64,000 bases of DNA, from contig NZ_JAHFUW010000010.1 of the NCBI RefSeq assembly GCF_023264855.1, forward strand, positions 33,790 through 97,789. Reading direction: 5' to 3'. A program made the position numbers and the translations under genes. This document shows positions 59,401 through 64,000 of the stretch, one piece after another. Within the stretch, counting starts at the first letter, position 1; each line of letters starts with the position of its first letter. The notes under the pieces were generated by a model. The model had not been told where the DNA came from. It saw only the letters and a list, made by a program, of their open reading frames with translations, and did not search any database. Source of the stretch: Herbiconiux sp. (GTDB lineage: Bacteria; Actinomycetota; Actinomycetes; Actinomycetales; Microbacteriaceae).

Positions 59401-59955
59401 GCGGTCGAGGTGCTGCACCTCCGACTTGGTCACGGCCGCCACGTCTTTGCGGGCGGCCAGCGCCGAGGCCTGGTCGCCGGTGAGGTTCGCCGAGAAGCCG
59501 TTCAGGGTGAGCGTGTAGCTGTAGCCGACGGATGCGCCGACCGCGGCCGCGACGGCCGTCTGCGTGCTCTCGAGGTGGGCTGCGTAGGCCTCCACCGCGG
59601 GGGCGGACGCGTCGAGCTGACGCGCACCCTCCGGGGCCGTCTTCTCGAAGCCCTTGTCACCGGTGTAGGTGGCGGCCGGCTCGTCGACGAGGGTGACGAT
59701 GTAGGTTCCGTCGCCGTACGACACCGGCGCGGACGGGCCGCTGGCGGGCTTGGTGGGCGATCCGCCGGGAACCGGGAGGGCGGAGGCGGGTGCGAAGGCG
59801 AACGATCCGGCGGCGATCACCCCCGCCACGGCGACGACGGCGCCGAGGGCTGTGGCGCGGCCTCTGCGGCCACCTGACCCTCTCCTCGCGATGACGGGAT
59901 GCGGTGGCAACGCAGGAGTACGGCGCACGTAGCTCAGCTTTCTTCGTAGGGACAC
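56500..59955 (-). CDS. Secreted subtilisin-like protease with LAxTG wall anchor
   Basis: The protein has 1,151 residues from a GTG at 59955. A basic N-terminus and a hydrophobic stretch (ALGAVVAVAGVIAAGSFAFAPASA) form the signal peptide. An I9-type prodomain (YIVTLVDEPAATYTGDKG) is followed by the S8 domain: Asp near 248 (GDIDSGI), His near 345 (GDGHGSHTTSTAAG), Ser near 670 (SGTSMSAPHIAGLAALYL), with a PA domain inserted between His and Ser. Fn3-like and other C-terminal beta domains lead to a Pro/Thr linker, LAATG, a hydrophobic helix and RRRAARN, a sorting signal of the LAxTG type used by class E sortases. It is a wall-attached protease. Confidence 0.9.
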   Translation of the reverse strand: MSLRRKLSYVRRTPALPPHPVIARRGSGGRRGRATALGAVVAVAGVIAAGSFAFAPASALPVPGGSPTKPASGPSAPVSYGDGTYIVTLVDEPAATYTGDKGFEKTAPEGARQLDASAPAVEAYAAHLESTQTAVAAAVGASVGYSYTLTLNGFSANLTGDQASALAARKDVAAVTKSEVQHLDRAAQAAVAATAAAPAAPSDAAALAPFPETGQVSSTDFLGLTGDDGVWAELGGQQAAGAGIVVGDIDSGIAPENPSFAGPALGSAAGADPYLADGRIVFEKSDGQTYSGICQAGLDADQQWTGEECNTKLIGASWFLPTALYDLVGTPDRPEYLSPRDGDGHGSHTTSTAAGNADVDATIGDYDFGDISGVAPAAKVAEYKVCWNGNGVETDDGCYTESILAAIDQAVADGVDVINYSIGGGSATSTFALEDQAFFGAAAAGVFVSASAGNSGPDASTLDHASPWYTTVAASSIPTYMATAELGDGQKFAGSSITVHEPVEAPIVLSADVAGDGVEADAATICDADSLDPALTAGKVVVCEAGVTARVSKSAEVARAGGAGMLLVNPFPNADHADDHSVPSIQIDSDAYDAIYAYAATPGATVTLVQGNTSGVERPTPQVAGFSSRGPAEADGADVLKPDISAPGVSILADGANAQGDDATFQFESGTSMSAPHIAGLAALYLTRYPTASVSTIKSSMMTSAYDTVNQDGSASSDVFAQGAGHVDPTRMLDPGLVYDSGVPDWIAFLEGEGYVFTEPTGIDPIDPSDLNQASIAIGSLAGVQTVTRTVTSTAAGTYTADVSVDGVDTTVTPSTLSFSGPGETASYTVSFAVTDAPLDEFATGYLTWTNEAGGEVRSPIAVRPVAIAAPYEVSGEGNTGSVTVPITPGIDGDLPLSVTGLAEGSLVEDTSAADGHSGTLPAGKQFTSTTTIEEGTSFARFDLDAIDDTADLDLYVDLLDDAGKPSKSYVSATGSADERVDIENPEPGTYQVRADVYAAPSGQSEATFDLVEYALGTGDATGDLTVSPATLAVVSGQPIEYAASWTGLDGPARFLGAVAYGDTGAYTLVSVVTTQAAPEPTPTPTPTVAPTDTPVPTDPGSTPAPGDGSSSAAGLAATGSAALGIGIIAVIVLAAGLGTVLIIRRRAARN

Positions 59956-60087
59956 GCCGATCGCCCTGTCAGAACGGCGCGAGGCGCCGAGGTGAACATG
60001 TGGATCGGGTGGGAATGTCCTCCGATTATGCGGAGATTTCTTTCCCCGCGGAAGTCTTTTCCTTTTGCGAACGATCCCGTACTATCA

Positions 60088-60104
60088 CCCCCGTTCGAGG
60101 GGGC
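60088..60104. terminator. GC-rich small hairpin upstream of the EEP-family gene
   Basis: CCCCC-GTTCGA-GGGGG can form a 5-bp all-GC stem about 40 bp before the plus-strand start at 60142. It is in the divergent region between the subtilase and the EEP gene and may be a 5' UTR element rather than a terminator. Confidence 0.25.
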
Positions 60105-60141
60105 GCGTCTCCAGACGGGGAATGACGTTTAGTCTCGGAGG

Positions 60142-60999
60142 ATGACCGATCCGGCGCTCATCGCCCCCGTCGCCGCGCCCGAACTGCACGTCGCCACCGT
60201 GAACATCCGGCTCCGGCTGGGGATGCGCCCGCGCAGCGCCGACCGATGGTCGGTGCGCGCGCCGGCGCTGGCCACGCTGCTCGCCACGGAGCGGCCGCAC
60301 CTGATCGGCACGCAGGAGGTGCTGCCCGACCAGGCCAGGGTGCTGAAGACCGCCCTCGGCGAGGACTACCGCCGGATCGGGTACGGCCGTGACGCCGACG
60401 GGCAGGGCGAAGGATGCCCGATCTACTACGACGGCACCCGTCTCGAGCTGCTGAGCTGGAGCCAGCAGGCGCTCTCGGACACGCCGGACGAGCCCGGGTC
60501 GACCAGCTGGGGCAATCGCACACCGCGCATCGTGGTGGCCGCCGAGTTCCGCGACCGGGCCACGGCGACCTCGTTCCTCGCCGTCAACACGCACTTCGAC
60601 AACTCCTCGCGCGGGTCGCGGCTGCGCGCCGCGGAGGCCGTGCGCGTCCTCGTGGCCGGCCAGGGACTGCCCGCCGTCGTGACGGGCGACCTCAACAGCG
60701 GCGAGGGCACCACCACCCTGCAGGTCTTGCTCTCCCTCGGTGAACTGCAGGATGCCTGGGTCGCCGCGCGCACGCGCCTCACTCCCGAGTGGGGCACGTT
60801 CCCGAACTACCGTCGCCCCCGGCTCGGCCGTAAGCGCATCGACTGGATCGTGGTGACGCCCGACGTGACCGTCGAGCGCATCGGGATCAACACCCGCCGC
60901 CCCGGAGGTGTCTGGCCCTCCGACCATCTGCCCGTGCAGGCCGTGCTGCGGTTTCCTGCCGCGGCTGCGCCTGCCGCCGGGCCCAGTGCCTCTCTCTAG
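60142..60999 (+). CDS. Endonuclease/exonuclease/phosphatase-family hydrolase
   Basis: The protein has 285 residues without a signal peptide. It has the EEP fold with its metal and catalytic residues: ATVNIRLR at the start (Asn), IGTQEVLPDQ (Glu), VNTHFDN (His), VTGDLNSGEGTTT (Asp-x-Asn) and the final WPSDHLPVQAVL (Asp-His). The family includes phosphodiesterases and sugar-phosphate or nucleotide hydrolases; the specificity is unknown. The last 4 bp overlap the stop of the convergent LOG-family gene. Confidence 0.85.
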   Translation: MTDPALIAPVAAPELHVATVNIRLRLGMRPRSADRWSVRAPALATLLATERPHLIGTQEVLPDQARVLKTALGEDYRRIGYGRDADGQGEGCPIYYDGTRLELLSWSQQALSDTPDEPGSTSWGNRTPRIVVAAEFRDRATATSFLAVNTHFDNSSRGSRLRAAEAVRVLVAGQGLPAVVTGDLNSGEGTTTLQVLLSLGELQDAWVAARTRLTPEWGTFPNYRRPRLGRKRIDWIVVTPDVTVERIGINTRRPGGVWPSDHLPVQAVLRFPAAAAPAAGPSASL

Positions 61000-61619
61000 G
61001 GCGCGACCGGCGGGGTCGTGCTCATCTCCAGACCGGGGGAGGCCTGCATCCGGGTAGGCGGCGTGTAGTTCTGGAAGGCGTCGACGAGCTCGTCGATCGA
61101 GTCGGAGAAGCGCAGCATGCCGGTGTAGCGGGGGTGCGTGAAGCCGCGGTCGCGCATCCCGTCGACCAGCGCGATCAGCGGATCGTAGTACCCCGCCACG
61201 TTGAGGAAGCCGCACGGCTTCTCGTGGATGCCGAGCTGGGCCCAGGTCCACTGCTCGGTGATCTCCTCGAGCGTGCCGGGGCCGCCCGGCAGCGCCAGGA
61301 AGGCGTCGGAGCGCTCGGCCATCATCAGCTTGCGCTCGTGCATCGTCTCGACGATGTGCAGCTCGGAGACGGCGGCGTGCGCCACCTCGCGCTCGTGCAG
61401 CGAGAGCGGGATGACACCCGTCACGTGGCCGCCCGCGGTCATCGCGGCATCCGCCACCGCCCCCATCAAGCCCACGTGCCCGCCCCCGAACACCACGCCG
61501 ATGCCGCGCTCGGCCAGGGTGCGGCCCACCTGCCGGGCGGCCTCCAGGTAGACCGGATCGTTGCCGGTGGCCGATCCGCAGAACACGGCGATGGTGAAGG
61601 GGCGGTTCTCGTCGGTCAT
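60996..61619 (-). CDS. LOG-family protein (TIGR00730, cytokinin-type phosphoribohydrolase)
   Basis: The protein has 207 residues from the ATG at 61619. It has the conserved opening TIAVFCGSATGNDPVYLEAARQVGRTLAERGIGVVFGGGHVGLMGAVADAA and the signature PGGPGTLEEITEQWTWAQLGIHEKPCGFLN, where the PGGxGTxxE motif binds the phosphoribosyl group. These enzymes hydrolyse nucleoside monophosphates, including cytokinin precursors, and were formerly labelled lysine decarboxylases. It starts 14 bp after the flavin monooxygenase stop and may be co-transcribed. Confidence 0.9.
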   Translation of the reverse strand: MTDENRPFTIAVFCGSATGNDPVYLEAARQVGRTLAERGIGVVFGGGHVGLMGAVADAAMTAGGHVTGVIPLSLHEREVAHAAVSELHIVETMHERKLMMAERSDAFLALPGGPGTLEEITEQWTWAQLGIHEKPCGFLNVAGYYDPLIALVDGMRDRGFTHPRYTGMLRFSDSIDELVDAFQNYTPPTRMQASPGLEMSTTPPVAP

Positions 61620-61633
61620 GGGATTCCTCCGGT

Positions 61634-62971
61634 TCAGTAACGGGCGAGGCCCAGGTGGTCGCGCAACTGCGTTCCGGTGTATTCGGTGCGGAAGATGCCG
61701 CGGCGCTGGAGTTCGGGAACGACCCGCTGCGTGAAGTCCTCCACGCCGGTCGGGTAGTGCGTGGGAACGGCCAGGAAGCCGTCGCAGGCGTCGGCCTCGC
61801 GCCACTGCTGCATCGTGTCGGCGATGGTGGCGGGCGACCCGATCATCTTGAGGTAGCTGCCCTCGGCGAAGTAGCGGGCGGTCTCGAGGATCGACAGCCC
61901 GTCACGGCGGGCCACCGACATGATCGCGGCGCGGTGCGACTTGCCCGCGTTCGACTCGGGCAGCTCGGGCATCGGGCCGTTCAGGTCGTGCCGGCGGAAG
62001 TCGTAGCCGCCGGACAGCGGGATGAGGTTGCTGATGGCGAGGTCTTCGGGGATGAGCGCCATCATCTCGTCACGGAGCGCCGCGGCCTCCTCGTCGGTCG
62101 CGCCGACGATCGGGGTCATGCCCACCAGCACCTTGATGGTCTCCGGGTCGCGCCCGAAGGCGGCGGCACGGGCCCGGATGTCGTCGCGGAACGCCCGAGC
62201 CTCCTCGAGATCGGACTGCAGGGTGAACACCACGTCCGCGGTGCGTGCCGCGAGCGCGCGCCCGGGCTCGGAGGAGCCGGCCTGGAAGATGACGGGCCGC
62301 ACCTGCGGGCTCCGGCCCAGGGTGAGCGGGCCGCGCACGGTGAAGTGCTCGCCCTCGTGCTGCAGGAAGTGCATCTTCTCGGGGTCGAAGTAGGTGCCGG
62401 TCTCTTTGTCGCGCACGATCGCATCCGGTTCCCACGAATCCCAGAGGCCGGTCACGACGTCGACGAACTCCTCGGCCCTCTCGTAGCGCGCGGCGTGGGC
62501 GAGGTGGGCTTCGAGGCCGAAGTTCTGCGCCTCGTCCTCGTTGAACGAGGTGACGAGGTTCCAGCCGGCCCGCCCCTTGCTCAAGAAGTCGAGCGACGAG
62601 AAGCGGCGGGCGGTGTTGTAGGGCTCGTTGAAGGTGGCCGTGGAGGTGGCGGCGAGGCCCAGGTGGCTGGTGTGCATCGCGAGGGCCGGCAGCACCATGG
62701 TGGGGTCGAAGTGGATCGAGCGCGGGTTGGCCACCCCGTAGGTGTCGCCGTTCAGGATGTCGTTGCTGCGGCGCACGGCCGCCCCGTCTTCGAAGAAGAT
62801 GGCGTCGAGCTTGGCCGCCTCGGCGAGCTGGGCGGCGCGCACGTAGTGGTCGATGTCGAGGTCGAACTCGGGGATCGCGTCGGGCAGGCGCCAGGCGCCC
62901 AGGTGGTAGCCGGGGAAGAGGAACAGGGCGAGGTTGAGCGTCTTGGCTGACGTCGCGGTGTCGTCGGTCAT
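61634..62971 (-). CDS. LLM-class flavin-dependent monooxygenase (NtaA/SnaA/DszA type)
   Basis: The protein has 445 residues. It has the family's markers: LNLALFLFPGYHLGAWRLPD, LDAIFFEDGAA, LAATSTATFNEPYNTARRFSSLDFLSKGRAGWNLVTSFNEDEAQNFG, and QAGSSEPGRALAARTADVVFTLQ. The group uses reduced FMN supplied by a reductase, attacking compounds such as nitrilotriacetate, EDTA-like chelators or organosulfur molecules. No reductase gene is in the window. A strong ribosome binding site and tiny ORF lie upstream. The substrate cannot be stated. Confidence 0.88.
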   Translation of the reverse strand: MTDDTATSAKTLNLALFLFPGYHLGAWRLPDAIPEFDLDIDHYVRAAQLAEAAKLDAIFFEDGAAVRRSNDILNGDTYGVANPRSIHFDPTMVLPALAMHTSHLGLAATSTATFNEPYNTARRFSSLDFLSKGRAGWNLVTSFNEDEAQNFGLEAHLAHAARYERAEEFVDVVTGLWDSWEPDAIVRDKETGTYFDPEKMHFLQHEGEHFTVRGPLTLGRSPQVRPVIFQAGSSEPGRALAARTADVVFTLQSDLEEARAFRDDIRARAAAFGRDPETIKVLVGMTPIVGATDEEAAALRDEMMALIPEDLAISNLIPLSGGYDFRRHDLNGPMPELPESNAGKSHRAAIMSVARRDGLSILETARYFAEGSYLKMIGSPATIADTMQQWREADACDGFLAVPTHYPTGVEDFTQRVVPELQRRGIFRTEYTGTQLRDHLGLARY

Positions 62972-63031
62972 CGGGAGGAGTCTTTCTGAATCGGCACAGC
63001 AGGAATCGGCGGAGGGCGACGGATGTCGCGG

Positions 63032-63103
63032 CTACCGATTGCCGTGTGCGATCGCGCCCCGGTTCCAGCGCGACGGGTAGCTCGAGGACTCGTGCTCGGT
63101 CAT
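63032..63103 (-). CDS. Tiny ORF of 23 codons upstream of the flavin monooxygenase
   Basis: The ATG at 63103 follows GGGAAGGAGCCAGC, one of the best ribosome binding sites in this part of the window. The peptide is MTEHESSSYPSRWNRGAIAH plus GNR, hydrophilic and without cysteine or membrane segment. It ends 60 bp before the monooxygenase start on the same strand. It might be a leader peptide or a small protein; too short for the ORF track. Translation is inferred from the ribosome binding site. Confidence 0.5.
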   Translation of the reverse strand: MTEHESSSYPSRWNRGAIAHGNR

Positions 63104-63169
63104 GCTGGCTCCTTCCCGGCTGGCGGCGGCTCGTGATCAGCACTGTAGCCAGGCCAGGTTTCGGGCGGA

Positions 63170-64000
63170 TTACGCGAGTGCGACGCCCCGGCTGCGTGCC
63201 GCCCGCCCGATCTGGAACGCGAGCAGCGCGAGTGCCACCGAGAGGGCGCCCGCCACCGGCACCGCCGAGCCGCCGCCGCTCGCGAGGGCGAGGGCGCCGA
63301 GCGGGGGCGCGAGCGCGATGCCCGCATACATCGCCGTGGTGTACCAGGAGAGCGCCACCCCGGCAGTGGCGGGCTCGATCTCGATCAAGCGGTGCTGCAG
63401 GGGCATCGAGGCACCGTTGGCCGAAGCGCCCCAGACGGCGAACAGGATGCCGGTCAGCACGAGGTTGCCGGCGGCCAGGGGGAGTGCGGCCAGGGCCACG
63501 ACCTGCGTGCCCAGCACCGCGCCGGTCACCCTGCGGTTGCCGAACCGGTCGGTGAGCCGCCCGGAGAGGATGGTACCCAGCACCCCGGCGAGGCCGAAGG
63601 TGAGCAGCAGCACGGCCAGCAGTCCGCCCGATCCGCCGGTCGCCGCCTGCGTCACGGCCGAGCTGTAGATGTAGACCACGTTGAAACCGCACACCAGCAG
63701 CAGGGTGGCGGCGAGGGTGAGCAGGATGCGCGGATCGGCCAGTACCGCGAAACGGCGGCGCACCGAGAGCACGGCTCCGATCGGCACGCCCCTCACGAAC
63801 AGCGCGACGGCGGCGGCCAGCAGGGCGGCCAGCACCGCCAGAGCGATCAGCGGGGTGCGCCAGCCCGCCGAGGCGGCGATCGCGGTGCCGAGCGGCGCGC
63901 CGAAGGCGGAGGCCGCGGTGAAGCCGATCGCGACGACCGCGATCGCGCGGCCGCGTTTCTCGGCGGGCGCGAGCGAGGCGGCGGCCGCCGTGGCCGCGGG
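63170..64000 (-). CDS. MFS transporter, partial (N-terminus beyond window)
   Basis: The frame is open to base 64000, so the start lies outside; the track's ATG-like start at 63835 is internal. The visible 276 residues contain about eight helices. They run from AAAASLAPAEKRGRAIAVVAIGFTAASAFGAPLGTAIAASAGWRTPLIALAVLAALLAAAVALF, typical of the helix 4-6 part of DHA1-type exporters, to a C-terminus ILFAVWGASANGASMPLQHRLIEIEPATAGVALSWYTTAMYAGIALAPPLG. It resembles arabinose/chloramphenicol-type efflux proteins. The substrate is unknown. Confidence 0.85.
   Translation of the reverse strand, partial: PAATAAAASLAPAEKRGRAIAVVAIGFTAASAFGAPLGTAIAASAGWRTPLIALAVLAALLAAAVALFVRGVPIGAVLSVRRRFAVLADPRILLTLAATLLLVCGFNVVYIYSSAVTQAATGGSGGLLAVLLLTFGLAGVLGTILSGRLTDRFGNRRVTGAVLGTQVVALAALPLAAGNLVLTGILFAVWGASANGASMPLQHRLIEIEPATAGVALSWYTTAMYAGIALAPPLGALALASGGGSAVPVAGALSVALALLAFQIGRAARSRGVALA

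Noticed and set aside
57205-59877. 890-codon plus-strand ORF opposite the subtilase gene
   Set aside because: It is antisense to a complete protease with all catalytic motifs; the translation is Gly/Arg/Val-rich with no family resemblance, as expected from high GC at third positions.
1-64000. CRISPR array
   Set aside because: No set of regularly spaced direct repeats was seen; the only tandem repeat is the 21-bp pair at 9791 without spacers.

Overview
The window is high-GC actinobacterial DNA. The proteins suggest Microbacteriaceae or a close relative: a mycothiol-type maleylpyruvate isomerase, a PaaX repressor, an LAxTG cell-wall sorting signal, GTG starts and 4-bp gene overlaps. No rRNA or intact marker gene is present, so the family is an inference.

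Bases 1 to about 26,724 look like the right-hand part of an integrative conjugative element (ICE). The left arm is a chain of coupled minus-strand genes (ArdC-like antirestriction protein, primase-polymerase, DUF2637 membrane/HTH protein, two unknowns, ParB-like protein) followed by a T4SS-type anchored protein and a VirB1/M23-type peptidoglycan hydrolase cut by the window edge. Next come an AraC regulator, an alpha/beta hydrolase and a truncated IS481 transposase. Then, on the plus strand, come an HNH-like protein, a MobF (TrwC) relaxase-helicase and a small membrane protein. The ICE ends at a displaced 3' half of a tRNA-Pro gene (26682-26724). The integrase and intact tRNA must lie left of the window.

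The ICE cargo (15.1-26.5 kb) reads as a defence island. Its most interesting part is a tightly coupled operon of an AAA ATPase, an intracellular subtilisin-like protease (together resembling IetAS) and a third protein with TPR-like helices and a LA2681-like HEPN ribonuclease motif. After it come a DUF4238 protein, a DUF4209/HEPN-type protein with a HEPN-like partner, and an unrecognised overlapping gene pair beside the attachment site.

From 26.7 kb onward the DNA is ordinary chromosome rich in catabolic modules. These are: a complete 3-hydroxybenzoate/gentisate pathway with IclR regulator and transporter (26.8-32.8 kb); a rhamnoside/glucoside module with GH3, GH78, ABC permeases, binding protein and LacI (32.9-42.2 kb); a LysR regulator; a decayed patch with MarR, MFS and isochorismatase remnants around a TetR/SDR pair (43.1-45.8 kb); an IclR-controlled CoA-transferase plus citrate-synthase-like lyase (45.8-48.8 kb); a 5'-3' exonuclease and a glycerate kinase; a tryptophan-to-anthranilate kynurenine operon (51.0-54.1 kb); a PaaX regulator with a flavin amine oxidase; a large sortase-anchored subtilase; an EEP-family hydrolase; a LOG-family protein; a flavin monooxygenase with a tiny upstream ORF; and an MFS transporter cut by the right edge.

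Many long ORFs in the supplied track are antisense shadows caused by high GC at third codon positions and are left out.
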